Shown here in pieces: positions 1 through 8,750 of a stretch of 47,600 bases of DNA (its first letter is position 1; each line of letters begins with the position of its first letter). The position numbers and the translations under genes were made by a program. The stretch is from Magnetospirillum sp. WYHS-4 (GTDB taxonomy: Bacteria > Pseudomonadota > Alphaproteobacteria > Rhodospirillales > GLO-3). The stretch is taken from contig JAMOBD010000016.1 in NCBI GenBank assembly GCA_039908345.1, positions 1 through 47,600 of the forward strand, in the 5' to 3' direction. Below the pieces are notes generated by a model. That model was not told the DNA's origin. It ran no database searches and worked only from the letters and a program-made list of their open reading frames with translations.

Positions 1-1
1 T

Positions 2-1873
2 CCTGCGGCAACGGCGGCGCCGGCCGCCCCGGCCGCCCCGCCCGATGCCCTGGCCGCCGCCTACGACAGCTTCCAGACTCTGCTGGACGCCTTGCCGATT
101 CCCATCTGGCTACGCGACGGGAGCCTGGATGTCGCTTTCACCAACCGCGCCTGCCAGCCGGACCTGGTTGCCGACCTGACCGGCGGCGATCTGGCGGCGC
201 GGGCCCGCGATGGCGGCACGGCGCAGGTCGAGCCGAGGCGTATCGGCTCGGGCGGCGAGGCCATGGTGCTCGACGTGACCGAAACCCCGGTGCGCGGTTG
301 GGTCGGGACCGCGGGCTTCGCCCGGGAACGCCCGGCACCGCCGCCGCCCCCTCCTCCTCCGGGCCTGCCGGAGGATATCCTGGAGGGCCTGGAAACCGCG
401 GTCGCCATCTTCGCCCCCGACACTCGGCTGATCCGGGCCAACGGGGCCTACACCCGCCTCTGGGGCCTGGACCCGGAGCGTCTGACGGGCCGGCCCGGCC
501 TGGGTGAAATTCTCGACGAGGCGCGCGAGCGCCGCCGGCTGCCCGAGCCGGCCGACTTCAAGGCCTTCAAGGAAGGCCTGCTGGAACGGTTCGGCAAGCC
601 GGAAGCGATCAGCGGCCCGTGGCATCTGCCCGACGGGCGCACGGTGCGCGTTTCCTTCACGCCCCGCGACGCCGGTGGCCTGATTATGGCCTGCGACGAC
701 GTCTCCGAACGTCTCGCCCTGCAACGGGACCTGCATACCCTGGAAGCGGTGCGGCGCGAGACCCTGGACAATCTGCACGAAGGCATCGCCGTCTTCGGCG
801 GCGACGGCCGGCTACGCCTGACCAATCCGGCCTTCCGCCGCATCTGGCACCTGGCGCCCGAGGACTTGGCTCCGGGGGCCCACGTTTCCGATTTCGTCGA
901 GCGGACCCGGCCCTTCGTTCAGGTGGCCGGCGCCTGGGAACAGCACCGTGCCCGCGTGGTCGCCCGCATCGCCGGTCGCGAGCCGCATCGTGGCCGCTTG
1001 GTACGCGGCGACGGCAGCATCCTCGATTTCGCCAATGTGCCGCTGCCCGACGGTGCCGTGCTGCTCAGCTACCTGGACGCCACCGACAGCGCCCAGGTGG
1101 AAATGGCACTACGCGAACGTGCCACCGCGTTGGACGAGGCCAACCGCCTGAAATCGGCCTTCATCGCCAACGTCAGCCACGAAATCCGGACGCCGATGAC
1201 CACCATCGTCGGCTTCGCCGAGACCTTGACCCAGGAATATTTCGGCAAGCTCAATCGCCGGCAACTCGAATACAGCCAGGGCATCCTGGATGCCTCCCAG
1301 GGCCTGATGCGGGTGGTCAGCGACATCCTGGACCTGGCATCCATCGAAGCCGGCCTGTTGCGCCTGGAATTGGACACGGTGGACCTGCACGCCATGCTGA
1401 TCGGCGTCCTGGGCCTGGTCCGAGAACGGGCCAAGCGCCAGAACCTGAAGCTGGAATTCGACTGCCCGGCGGACATCGGCTGGATCGTCGCCGACGAAAG
1501 GCGCTTGCGCCAAGTCTTCTTCGGCCTGCTGGGCAACGCGCTCAAGTTCACCCCGGCCCGCGGGACGGTTCTGTTGGCGGCCCGGCGCGGCGATACCGAG
1601 GTGGCGATCCTGGTGGCCGACACCGGAGTCGGCATTCCTCAGGCCGACCTGGACCGGGTGTTCGGCAGCTTCGAGCGCGCGGCGCCGCCGGTGGATGCCG
1701 AACCGGCCGGGGCAGGCCTGGGCCTGTCGATCGTCAAGCAGTTCGTGGAGTTGCATGGGGGCCGGGTTGAAATCCGCTCCGTCCCCGGCAAGGGGACCAC
1801 GGTAACCTGCCACTTGCCGGCCGGCGGAACCGCCGACGACGTTCCGATGTTCCCGACGCCGGGGCTGGGGTGA
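2..1873 (+). CDS. PAS-domain sensor histidine kinase (5' end outside window)
   Basis: The reading frame is open to the left edge, so the N-terminus is missing. An Ala/Pro-rich linker (about bases 2-60) is followed by PAS-like segments (about 90-300, 380-700 and 750-1080). Next comes a HisKA domain with an H-box HEIRTPM whose phospho-acceptor His codon is at 1178-1180, then an HATPase domain with an N-box NALKFTP, a G1 box DTGVGIP and a G2 box GAGLGLS. No receiver domain follows, so a separate response regulator is expected; none is adjacent. No membrane segment is visible in the part present, so it may be a cytoplasmic sensor, but the missing N-terminus could hold one. The input signal is unknown. 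It is separated by 97 bases from the next gene, so co-transcription is uncertain. The kinase call is firm; the biological role is open. Confidence 0.93.
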   Translation, partial: PAATAAPAAPAAPPDALAAAYDSFQTLLDALPIPIWLRDGSLDVAFTNRACQPDLVADLTGGDLAARARDGGTAQVEPRRIGSGGEAMVLDVTETPVRGWVGTAGFARERPAPPPPPPPPGLPEDILEGLETAVAIFAPDTRLIRANGAYTRLWGLDPERLTGRPGLGEILDEARERRRLPEPADFKAFKEGLLERFGKPEAISGPWHLPDGRTVRVSFTPRDAGGLIMACDDVSERLALQRDLHTLEAVRRETLDNLHEGIAVFGGDGRLRLTNPAFRRIWHLAPEDLAPGAHVSDFVERTRPFVQVAGAWEQHRARVVARIAGREPHRGRLVRGDGSILDFANVPLPDGAVLLSYLDATDSAQVEMALRERATALDEANRLKSAFIANVSHEIRTPMTTIVGFAETLTQEYFGKLNRRQLEYSQGILDASQGLMRVVSDILDLASIEAGLLRLELDTVDLHAMLIGVLGLVRERAKRQNLKLEFDCPADIGWIVADERRLRQVFFGLLGNALKFTPARGTVLLAARRGDTEVAILVADTGVGIPQADLDRVFGSFERAAPPVDAEPAGAGLGLSIVKQFVELHGGRVEIRSVPGKGTTVTCHLPAGGTADDVPMFPTPGLG

Positions 1874-1883
1874 ATCCTCCCCG

Positions 1884-1915
1884 TTGACCCGGCCGGCGTA
1901 ATCCCGTTTTATCTA
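1884..1915 (+). promoter_or_regulatory. weak candidate sigma-70 promoter upstream of the binding-protein gene
   Basis: TTGACC at 1884-1889 is followed by TATCTA at 1910-1915. The 20-base spacer is longer than optimal, so this is only a candidate. It is the best match in the 97-base gap between the kinase stop and the binding-protein start. Confidence 0.25.
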
Positions 1916-1970
1916 ACGGCCCTTTCGGGCGGGGAATTCGACAGGCACAGGCTGACATAGGGGGATACCC

Positions 1971-3119
1971 ATGACTCGTTCTATCTTCAAGCGTGGCGCG
2001 GTAGCCGCGGCTGCGCTACTGGCCTTCACCGGCATGGCCTCGGCCAAGGAGCCGATCAAGATCGGCGCCTTTCTCTCGGTCACCGGCCCGGCGTCCTTCC
2101 TGGGCGATCCGGAACTGAAGACCCTGCAGATGATGCTGGAGGAGATCAACAAGGGCGGCGTGCTGGGCCGCAAGGTGGAACTGGTCCACTACGACACGGC
2201 GGGCGACGCGGAAAAGGCCAAGACGGCCGCCAAGCGCCTGATCGACAGCGACAAGGTCGACGTGATCGTCGGCGGCTCGACCACCGGCGAGACCATGGCG
2301 GTGATTCCGCTGGCCGAGGAGGCGGGCGTTCCCTTCATCTCGCTGGCCGGCGGCGTGCCCATCGTCGAACCGGTGAAGAAGTGGGTCTTCAAGACCCCGC
2401 ACACCGACAAGATGGCCTGCGCCAAGATCTTCGTCGACATGCAGAAGCGCGGCCTGTCCAAGGTGGCCCTGATCTCGGGCACCGGCGGCTTCGGCAAGTC
2501 CATGCATGGCGAATGCGAGAAGCTGGCGCCCGCCTACGGCATCGATCTGGTGGCCAAGGAGACCTACGGCCCCAAGGACACCGACATGACGCCGCAGCTC
2601 ACCAAGATCAAGGGCACGGCGGGCGTGCAGGCGATTCTCAACGCCGACTTCGGCCAGGGGCCGGCCATCGTGACCAAGAACATCAAGCAGCTCGGCATCG
2701 CCTTGCCGGTCTATCAGTCGCACGGCGTAGCCTCGAAGAAGTACATCGAACTGGCCGGCGATGCGGCGGAAGGCATCCGCCTGCCCGCCGCCGCGGTGCT
2801 GGTGGCCGACAAGCTGGCCGGCAACGATCCGCAGAAGCTGGTCGCCATGAAGTTCAAGACCGAGTTCGAGGGCCGCTTCAAGGCCGAGGTTTCCACCTTC
2901 GGCGGCCATGCCTTCGACGGATTGAACATGGCGCTGGCCGCCATGGCGCGGGCGGGCGGAACCGACAAGGCCAAGGTGCGCGACGAGATCGAGAAGACCT
3001 CCGGCTATATCGGCACCGGCGGCATCGTCAACATGAGCCCCACCGACCACATGGGGCTTGATCTTTCCTCCTTCCGGATGCTTGAAATCCGCAAGGGCGA
3101 CTGGACGCTGGCCGACTAA
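1971..3119 (+). CDS. ABC transporter periplasmic binding protein, branched-chain amino-acid (LivJ/Peripla_BP_6) type
   Basis: The 382-residue protein starts with a classic Sec signal peptide: a basic MTRSIFKR stretch, an Ala-rich hydrophobic core, and a likely signal peptidase I cut after GMASA (about residue 25). The mature part begins KEPIKIGAFLSVTGP, the usual opening of Leu/Ile/Val-type binding proteins. The conserved GGSTTGETMAVIPLAEEAGVPF region of the ligand cleft follows. A purine-rich GGGGGATACCC precedes the ATG. Family members deliver amino acids, amides, urea or aromatic acids to Liv-type permeases. No permease or ATPase gene is adjacent, so this is an orphan subunit whose partners must be encoded elsewhere, or it may serve as a ligand sensor. 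The substrate cannot be read from the sequence. A strong terminator follows directly. Confidence 0.92.
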   Translation: MTRSIFKRGAVAAAALLAFTGMASAKEPIKIGAFLSVTGPASFLGDPELKTLQMMLEEINKGGVLGRKVELVHYDTAGDAEKAKTAAKRLIDSDKVDVIVGGSTTGETMAVIPLAEEAGVPFISLAGGVPIVEPVKKWVFKTPHTDKMACAKIFVDMQKRGLSKVALISGTGGFGKSMHGECEKLAPAYGIDLVAKETYGPKDTDMTPQLTKIKGTAGVQAILNADFGQGPAIVTKNIKQLGIALPVYQSHGVASKKYIELAGDAAEGIRLPAAAVLVADKLAGNDPQKLVAMKFKTEFEGRFKAEVSTFGGHAFDGLNMALAAMARAGGTDKAKVRDEIEKTSGYIGTGGIVNMSPTDHMGLDLSSFRMLEIRKGDWTLAD

Positions 3120-3141
3120 GTCGCGGACGGAACTGCAATCC

Positions 3142-3172
3142 GGGGGGCGCTTCCGGCGCCCCCCGTCGTTTT
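3142..3172 (+). terminator. Rho-independent terminator after the binding-protein gene
   Basis: A perfect 9-bp GC stem (3142-3150 with 3156-3164) encloses a 5-base loop TTCCG and is followed by GTCGTTTT. It lies 22 bases after the binding-protein stop and 18 bases before hisG, so it should insulate hisG from the upstream gene. Confidence 0.8.
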
Positions 3173-3189
3173 CCAGTGGGAGCGGAACG

Positions 3190-4068
3190 ATGGGCGACAA
3201 GCAACTGCGGCTGGGCATCCCCAAGGGCAGCCTGGAAGAAGCCACGGTCAGTCTGTTCGCGCAGGCAGGCTGGGATATCCGGTCGCGCTCGCGCAACTAT
3301 TTTCCCACCATCGACGATCCCGAGATCGCCTGCGCCCTGGTGCGGTCCCAGGAAATGGGCTCTTACGTGGCAGGCGGCACCCTGGACGCCGGACTGACCG
3401 GCATCGACTGGGTGATGGAGACCCAGGCCGACGTCGAGGTGGTGGCCGACTTGGTCTATTCCAAGGCGTCCGACCAGCCCTGCCGCTGGGTGCTGGTGGT
3501 CGACCGCGACTCGCCGATCCAGAAGGTCGAGGACCTGCAGGGCAAGACGGTGGCCACCGAGCTTCTGGGCTTCACCCGCCGCTACCTGGCGGAACGGGGC
3601 GTCGAGGCCAAGGTCGAGTTCTCCTGGGGCGCCACCGAGGCCAAGGTGGTCGAGGGCCTGGCCGACGCGGCGGTGGAGATCACGGAAACCGGCAGCACCA
3701 TCAAGGCCCACGGCCTGCGCATCGTCTGCGACCTGCTGCACACCCATACGGTGCTGGTCGCCAACAAGGAGGCCCTGAAGGACCCCTTCAAGAAGGCCAA
3801 GATCGACCAGATCGCCTTGATGCTGCAAAGCGCGCTGGCCGCCCGCCATCGGGTTCTGCTGAAGCTCAACGCGCCGACGGCGAAGCTGGACGACGTTTCC
3901 AAGCTACTGCCCAGCCTGCACGCCCCGACGATCTCGCACCTCACCGACCCGGCCTGGGTGGCGGTGGAAACCGTGGTCGAACGGCGCAGCGTGCGCGATC
4001 TCATTCCCCGTCTGCGCGCGGCGGGCGCCGAAGGCATCCTGGAAATCGATCTCAAGAACGTCTGCTGA
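3190..4068 (+). CDS. hisG: ATP phosphoribosyltransferase, long form (HisG)
   Basis: This enzyme catalyses the first step of histidine synthesis, joining ATP and PRPP to give phosphoribosyl-ATP in the cytoplasm. The 292-residue product begins LRLGIPKGSLEEATVSLF. It contains the phosphate-binding stretch VEITETGSTIKAHGLRI and a C-terminal ACT-like regulatory region, matching the roughly 290-300 residue long form that is feedback-inhibited by histidine and needs no HisZ. The start at 3190 follows a GGGAGCGG purine stretch; the frame is open further upstream, but that part overlaps the binding-protein gene and has no homology. Its last 17 bases overlap the 3' end of the convergent reductase gene. 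No other his genes are nearby. Confidence 0.95.
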   Translation: MGDKQLRLGIPKGSLEEATVSLFAQAGWDIRSRSRNYFPTIDDPEIACALVRSQEMGSYVAGGTLDAGLTGIDWVMETQADVEVVADLVYSKASDQPCRWVLVVDRDSPIQKVEDLQGKTVATELLGFTRRYLAERGVEAKVEFSWGATEAKVVEGLADAAVEITETGSTIKAHGLRIVCDLLHTHTVLVANKEALKDPFKKAKIDQIALMLQSALAARHRVLLKLNAPTAKLDDVSKLLPSLHAPTISHLTDPAWVAVETVVERRSVRDLIPRLRAAGAEGILEIDLKNVC

Positions 4069-4918
4069 GGGCGCCGGGGGCTTCCTCGGTCGCGCAGTAT
4101 TCGGCCAGGGCCTCCCGCCAGGGGCGCAGCGGCGGGAGCTTGGTCATGCGGAGCGGAGTCGTCGTGCTGCGCCGGGCCGGGGCGGGAAAGTCGGCGAGCG
4201 TCGCCTTTTCCACATCCGCCTCCAACCCCAGCATCCGCAAGGCTTCGACGGTCAGTTCGTAGAGGGAGGCCTGGCCGGTGTTGGCCAAGTGATAAAGTCC
4301 GTAGGGCCGCCGCTCGTCCAGCACCCTGCTAACCGTCGCGGCTACGTCCTTGGCGTAGGCCGGCGTCCCGATCATGTCGGTCACCACCTTGAGCCGGCGT
4401 TCCCCCGCCCGGACCCGGTCCAGCATGCGTTCCAGGAACTGGGTGCGCCGGCCGCCGCCGCCGAACAGCACCGGCAGGCGGAAAATATAGTGGGCTTCCA
4501 GGGCTTCGCGCACCACGACCTCGGACATGTACTTGGTGAAGCCGTAGGTGCTGACCGGATCGGGGAGGTCGTCCTCCGTGAGGAAGTCGCCCTTGGCGCC
4601 GCTGAATACCGAATCGGTGCTGAAATGGATCAGGCGGAAACCCCGGCTCGCCCCCAGGCGGGCGAGATGTTGCGGGAACAGGGTATTGATCCGGAAGGCT
4701 TCGGACGGGGCCCGTTCGCAGTCGTCGAGACGAACCTGGGCGATGGTGTTGACGACCGCTTCGGGCTTCGTCTCCGCGATCAGGCGGGTCACGGCGGCGA
4801 AATCGGCGGCGTCGAAGTCGCCGGAGGCACGTCCCATGACCTCGTGGCCGGCCGCCAGTTCGCGGTCCAGCGCCGTTCCCATCTTGCCCGTATGCCCCAG
4901 CAGAAGAATCCGTGCCAT
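4052..4918 (-). CDS. RmlD-like NAD(P)-dependent sugar-nucleotide reductase (extended SDR)
   Basis: The 288-residue protein has an N-terminal glycine-rich cofactor loop GHTGKMG. The substrate-side signatures are HFSTDSVFSG and the catalytic Tyr/Lys pair in YGFTKYM, with RLPVLFGGGG further on. These are hallmarks of dTDP-4-dehydrorhamnose reductase-like enzymes. I chose the ATG at 4918 because homology begins there; an in-frame ATG at 4972 would add 18 residues that look non-conserved. It is divergent from the methyltransferase (77-base gap) and convergent with hisG. It is a clear paralogue of the reductase at 34790-35620: both share GKMGTAL, LTEDD, KYM, FRLPVLFG and YHLAN-GQASLYEL. Likely role: reduction of an activated deoxysugar for a surface glycan. 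The exact substrate is unknown. Confidence 0.85.
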   Translation of the reverse strand: MARILLLGHTGKMGTALDRELAAGHEVMGRASGDFDAADFAAVTRLIAETKPEAVVNTIAQVRLDDCERAPSEAFRINTLFPQHLARLGASRGFRLIHFSTDSVFSGAKGDFLTEDDLPDPVSTYGFTKYMSEVVVREALEAHYIFRLPVLFGGGGRRTQFLERMLDRVRAGERRLKVVTDMIGTPAYAKDVAATVSRVLDERRPYGLYHLANTGQASLYELTVEALRMLGLEADVEKATLADFPAPARRSTTTPLRMTKLPPLRPWREALAEYCATEEAPGALSRRS

Positions 4919-4995
4919 GCCCAAGCTTTGGCACAGCCGCCCCCTGACCTCAAGCCGCATGTCTGCTACCATCGGCCCGGATCAAGGAGATCGCC

Positions 4996-5658
4996 ATGCC
5001 CTACCTCGATTTCGTCCAGGACCTGCACCGGCGGACGGCGCGCGACTACATCGGCCGGGTGACCGCCCACGACAAGGCGGAATGCGCCGCCCTGGCCGGC
5101 CGCTTCGGCGAGGAATACTGGGACGGGCCCCGGCATCTGGGCTACGGGGGCTACCGTTACGACGGCCGTTGGCGCCCAGTGGCCGACCGCATGGCGGCCC
5201 ATTACGGACTGAAGGCGGGAGACCGGGTGCTGGATGTGGGTTGCGGCAAGGGATTCCTTCTCTACGAACTCGCCCAGGCGGTGCCGGGGCTCGAAATCGC
5301 AGGCCTCGACATTTCCGGCTACGCCATCGCCCATGCCAAGGAGGAGGTGCGGCCCCATCTGGTCCAGGGCACGGCCTCCGACCTGCCCTGGCCCGACCGC
5401 TCCTTCGACTTCGTGGTCAGCTTGACCGCCCTGCACAACCTGTTCCTGCCTGACCTTTGGCGGGCTTTGGGCGAACTGGAGCGGGTGGCCAAAGGTGGCC
5501 GCTACCTGAGCGTCGAGGCTTACCGGGACGAGAAGGAAAAGGCGAACCTGCTCTACTGGCAGCTTACCTGCCGCGCCTTCCATACGCCCGCCGAATGGGA
5601 ATGGCTGTTCGCCAAGGCCGGCTATACGGGCGATTTCGGCTTCATCTATTTCGAATGA
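4996..5658 (+). CDS. class I SAM-dependent methyltransferase
   Basis: The 220-residue protein has the SAM-binding motif I DVGCGKGFLL (about residues 80-89), an acidic residue after strand beta-2 in AGLDISG, and a motif IV-like SFDFVVSLTALHN. This is the Methyltransf_11 type fold. An AAGGAG ribosome binding site sits just ahead of the ATG. The gene is transcribed alone on the plus strand, between a reductase and a glycosyltransferase both on the minus strand. It ends by overlapping the glycosyltransferase 3' end by 17 bases, antisense. The context suggests methylation of a sugar or other small molecule in the same glycan pathway, but family-level sequence cannot give the substrate. Confidence 0.88.
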   Translation: MPYLDFVQDLHRRTARDYIGRVTAHDKAECAALAGRFGEEYWDGPRHLGYGGYRYDGRWRPVADRMAAHYGLKAGDRVLDVGCGKGFLLYELAQAVPGLEIAGLDISGYAIAHAKEEVRPHLVQGTASDLPWPDRSFDFVVSLTALHNLFLPDLWRALGELERVAKGGRYLSVEAYRDEKEKANLLYWQLTCRAFHTPAEWEWLFAKAGYTGDFGFIYFE

Positions 5659-7126
5659 TTTCGTCGTAGAGGCCGATCAGGCGGAAGATCTCCTTATCCA
5701 TCCCGTGGGCCTCGTTGTAGCGGCGCACGTTGGCCGCCAGGGCGTCGCGGTCGGTCCGCCCGAGAACCTCCGCCAGCCGGGGAATATCCTTGGCCGGCAG
5801 GCCGAGGCCCATGCCGTGGTCTTCCAGCAGCCTGGTCATGTCGCCGTATTCGGCGATGACGATGCCGGGCAGCCCCGCTTCCAGGTAGGAAAAGAACCGG
5901 GTCGGCATGACGCCTTGCATCCACAAGGGATCGAGACGCAGGACCCGGGGGTCGAAATCGAAGAGGTGAATCCCGTAGTCGTAGCCGGAAATGGCTTCGG
6001 CGAAGCGGTCGGGGGCGATGCCGGGCAACAGGCGGAAGCGGTCGCATTCCCTCTCCAGGCGGCGGTAAGGCTCGAACTGCGGGCCCAGCTTGGCCGGATC
6101 GACCTGGGGCGGGTGGTAGATATCCACGGCGAAGCCCTGGTCCAGCAGGCTGCGGAACACGCCGGGCATGGAGACCTCTGGGAACAACGAGGGCGGATGG
6201 TCCTTGTCGGGCGGCAGGAAGGAACCGGCATAGACCAGCCGGATCGGCCCGTCTTCGCGCGGGGCGCCGGGGTGACCGAACTCGGGGCAGGGGTAGGGCT
6301 GGAATTCCAGATAGCGGGGTCGGGCTCCCTGGCGCTCCGCCCAGGCGGCGGCGACGGCGGGCGAATAGCGCGACACGACGGCATCGGCATGGCGGAGGAT
6401 GAAGGCCTCCAGGGTGATATCGAAGTCGATCAGCCGCCGGTCCCATTTTATGGCCATGTCGGCGGGCGCGGCGAAAAGCGAGGTGGCGTCGTAGAATTCG
6501 CAGACCACGGCGGCGTCGGGACAGGACTCGATGGCCAGTCGGCCCAGGACGTACATCCACATCCAGCATTGGACATGGACCACATCGGGCCTGAGGGCCG
6601 CCAGGACGGCCCGCATCAGGCGAAAGCTGTTGCGGGTATCGGCCAAGCCGTCGAAATGTGCCGCGAACATCGCCGACAGGTTCTGGGGCAGGGGCGACAG
6701 GGAGAGCAGGAATACCTTATGCCCGTTCCGCCTCAGATACATGGCCTCGCGCAGGATGACGAAGTAGGGCGTGGTGGCGACGAACAGGACGCGGCGGCAT
6801 CCGTCGGGATCGGGCCGGTTGACCGCCTCGACGAAAGGCCGCAGCGGACCGGCCAGGATGCGGGCGTCGTGGGCGGCGAAGCATTCGGCCAGCCCGCCCT
6901 CGCGGGCCAGGGTTGCGACTCTTCCCAGAATGTCCGGCTGTCCGGTCTGCGGCGTTCCGGGGCGAAAGAGCGGCAAAATCTGTTGCTCGATCAGGGCGCG
7001 CTGGGCGAAGGGCGAGGCGGCCGCCGCGTCGGCCAGAAAGGCCCTGGCGGCGTCGATGTCGCAATAGGGTAGGGAGGACTCCTCGAAAAAGGCCTCGTAG
7101 AGTCTTGCGTCCGCTTGGCCGGTCAC
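5642..7126 (-). CDS. GT-B type glycosyltransferase (GT4-like)
   Basis: The 494-residue protein has an N-terminal extension of about 120 residues, then a Rossmann-like GT-B half starting RRVLFVATTPYFVI. The hinge and second half begin at RLVYAGSFLPPDKDHP. Near the C-terminus are YDYGIHLFDFD and a region with SYLEAGLPGIV, resembling the nucleotide-sugar binding E-rich helix of GT4-like enzymes. The start is GTG at 7126 behind a GGGGGG stretch. It lies 9 bases downstream of the radical SAM gene, so the two are very probably one operon. The N-terminal extension does not resemble a known domain to me. Donor and acceptor are unknown. Confidence 0.75.
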   Translation of the reverse strand: MTGQADARLYEAFFEESSLPYCDIDAARAFLADAAAASPFAQRALIEQQILPLFRPGTPQTGQPDILGRVATLAREGGLAECFAAHDARILAGPLRPFVEAVNRPDPDGCRRVLFVATTPYFVILREAMYLRRNGHKVFLLSLSPLPQNLSAMFAAHFDGLADTRNSFRLMRAVLAALRPDVVHVQCWMWMYVLGRLAIESCPDAAVVCEFYDATSLFAAPADMAIKWDRRLIDFDITLEAFILRHADAVVSRYSPAVAAAWAERQGARPRYLEFQPYPCPEFGHPGAPREDGPIRLVYAGSFLPPDKDHPPSLFPEVSMPGVFRSLLDQGFAVDIYHPPQVDPAKLGPQFEPYRRLERECDRFRLLPGIAPDRFAEAISGYDYGIHLFDFDPRVLRLDPLWMQGVMPTRFFSYLEAGLPGIVIAEYGDMTRLLEDHGMGLGLPAKDIPRLAEVLGRTDRDALAANVRRYNEAHGMDKEIFRLIGLYDEIIRNR

Positions 7127-7135
7127 ATTACCCCC

Positions 7136-8272
7136 CTAGACGAACGCCAGATGGTCCTCGTCGGTGGCCAGGAAGTCGGTCACCAGCATGTTCTTCTGGT
7201 GGCTGGCGCAGTTGTGCGGGCAGTGGATCGAGGGATCGACCGCATAGGCCCGGCGCCGGTTCTCTTCCGAGAACCAGAATTCCCGGAACGAACGGTCCTT
7301 GATCGATCCCAGCTTGCCGGCTTCCGTATAGGCCTTGTCCTGGCAGGTATAGACCATGCAGTCGGCGCCGATCACCGGGGTGAACTGGATGGTCGGGCAG
7401 ACGTGGTAGGGATGTTCGAACCGCTCGGTGACCAGGTGATAGTGGTTGACCACCTGGAACCCGTCGCCGCGAAGTTCCATGGCGCGTTCGATCTCTTCGT
7501 TGACCCGGGGCGCCAAGCGGCGGTGATAGGCGTTGGTCTCGCGGCCGTCGTTGCTGGTGATGACGGCGGCCAGCTTGACCTGCTGCAGGCCGGTCGCCTT
7601 CAGCCGGCGGCAGAGATCGAAAAGATGTTCGTGATTGCCCTCGCCAATGATGATCGAAGCCCCCAGGACGCAATGGCTGCCGCGCGCCGCGAAGGATTCC
7701 ATGTTGGCGATCAACTTGTCGAAGGCGTCCTCGGCCACGTGGCGGGCCTTGGCATAGCTGGGGCCGTCCCAGCCGTCGATGGAAACCCGCACCCAGGTGG
7801 CATGGGCGGCGAAGGCGTCGGCGACCCGGCCTTTCAGGTTGGAGCCGTTGGTCAGGGCGCCCACCCGCACCCCGCCCGCCGCCAGACGCTCGATACAGTC
7901 GGGCAGGGGTTTGTAGATCAAGGGCTCCCCGCCGCCGGAAAACGTCACCGCCTTAACCCCCATGGCGACGATGTCGGCCACGATCTCCATCATCTTGGCG
8001 GGCGGGATGGCGTCGCGCTCATCCATGTCCTGGCCCAGTTGCAGGTTGCCGACCCGATAGGCGCAGTACCAGCAATCGTGGTTGCAGTGGTTGATCGGCT
8101 TGATCCGGATGTTCACCGGTGCGGCCAAACGGCCGTGCCTGAGGGCGTCCAGGCGATCCGGGAAGGCCAGGGCCTTGAGATTGCTGTAGACCTGAACGGG
8201 AGCGGCTTCGCTGCCGCTCGTGTCGGCCGCCACCGGTTTCTCGGAGGCGGGCCGGGTGGAGGAGACTGTCAT
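7136..8272 (-). CDS. radical SAM protein with SPASM-like C-terminal cysteines
   Basis: The 378-residue protein contains the radical SAM cluster motif CNHDCWYC (CX3CX2C, about residues 60-67), a GGGEPL SAM-binding motif, and a Cys-rich C-terminal stretch (CPTIQ, GADCMVYTC, then HCPHNC) like the auxiliary Fe-S cluster region of SPASM/twitch enzymes. Such proteins modify peptides or carbohydrates. Next to a glycosyltransferase, a sugar-type reductase and a methyltransferase, a role in sugar modification (epimerization, dehydration or similar) is plausible. Peptide modification is less likely because no precursor peptide gene is visible. It is the first gene of a two-gene minus-strand operon. A 13-bp inverted repeat lies just upstream. 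Confidence 0.85.
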   Translation of the reverse strand: MTVSSTRPASEKPVAADTSGSEAAPVQVYSNLKALAFPDRLDALRHGRLAAPVNIRIKPINHCNHDCWYCAYRVGNLQLGQDMDERDAIPPAKMMEIVADIVAMGVKAVTFSGGGEPLIYKPLPDCIERLAAGGVRVGALTNGSNLKGRVADAFAAHATWVRVSIDGWDGPSYAKARHVAEDAFDKLIANMESFAARGSHCVLGASIIIGEGNHEHLFDLCRRLKATGLQQVKLAAVITSNDGRETNAYHRRLAPRVNEEIERAMELRGDGFQVVNHYHLVTERFEHPYHVCPTIQFTPVIGADCMVYTCQDKAYTEAGKLGSIKDRSFREFWFSEENRRRAYAVDPSIHCPHNCASHQKNMLVTDFLATDEDHLAFV

Positions 8273-8293
8273 CTGTCCTCGCCGAAGTCATTC

Positions 8294-8324
8294 TGACCGG
8301 TGGCGCCACTCGCGCCACTGGTCA
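8294..8324. repeat. inverted repeat (hairpin) upstream of the radical SAM gene
   Basis: The arms 8294-8306 and 8312-8324 are complementary over 13 bases with one G/T wobble, enclosing a 5-base spacer CACTC. It lies between the radical SAM start and the IS scar. There is no U-run after it, so it is not a typical terminator. It could be an operator or a remnant of a mobile element. Confidence 0.6.
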
Positions 8325-8370
8325 TTCTACATCATGCGGACCCAGGGCGGAAGCGGCCTCAGGCGCAGCC

Positions 8371-8740
8371 CAGGGCGAACCCATGAATCGTTAACGGCCA
8401 ATGAGGGCGGCCTTGAGGCGTTTGCGCTTGAGGGGGAGCTTGCAGGACTTGTCCTGCTTGACGAGATTGAGGGCGATTTTGCGGACGAGAGCGAGGTTCA
8501 GGGGTGCATTGTCCTTGCGGGATCGGCAGGCATTCTCGCGGAAGGTGACGTCGAGGGTCCAGTGGAGATTGTTCTCGATGCCCCAAGGGTGCGGCTGGTG
8601 TCGAGAATGCGCTTGGCCTTGGGCGGCAGGGAGGCGATGTAGAGCCGCGTTTCGCTGGCCGTCCGTCCGGTTTTCTTGTCGGTGCGGGCGCAGATGACGG
8701 CGGCGATGCTGCGCAGGCCGCATCGATAATCGCCGCGTCC
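8371..8740 (-). pseudogene. ISAs1-family transposase remnant (3' part, frameshifted)
   Basis: On the minus strand the conserved ISAs1 C-terminal signature is readable: WGIENNLHWTLDVTFREN, then RKDNAPLNLALVRKIALNL and KRKRLKAAL, ending at a stop at 8391. The upstream part (VICARTDKKTGRTASETRLYI) is in another frame, so there is a frameshift near 8580-8590. The N-terminal catalytic part is absent. The sequence CAGGGCGAACCCATGAA at 8371 resembles the terminal repeat of this family and probably marks the old right end. The element is dead. A longer open frame reaching 8945 only runs through into the neighbouring IS5 remnant. Confidence 0.82.
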
Positions 8741-8750
8741 GGTTCTTTAG

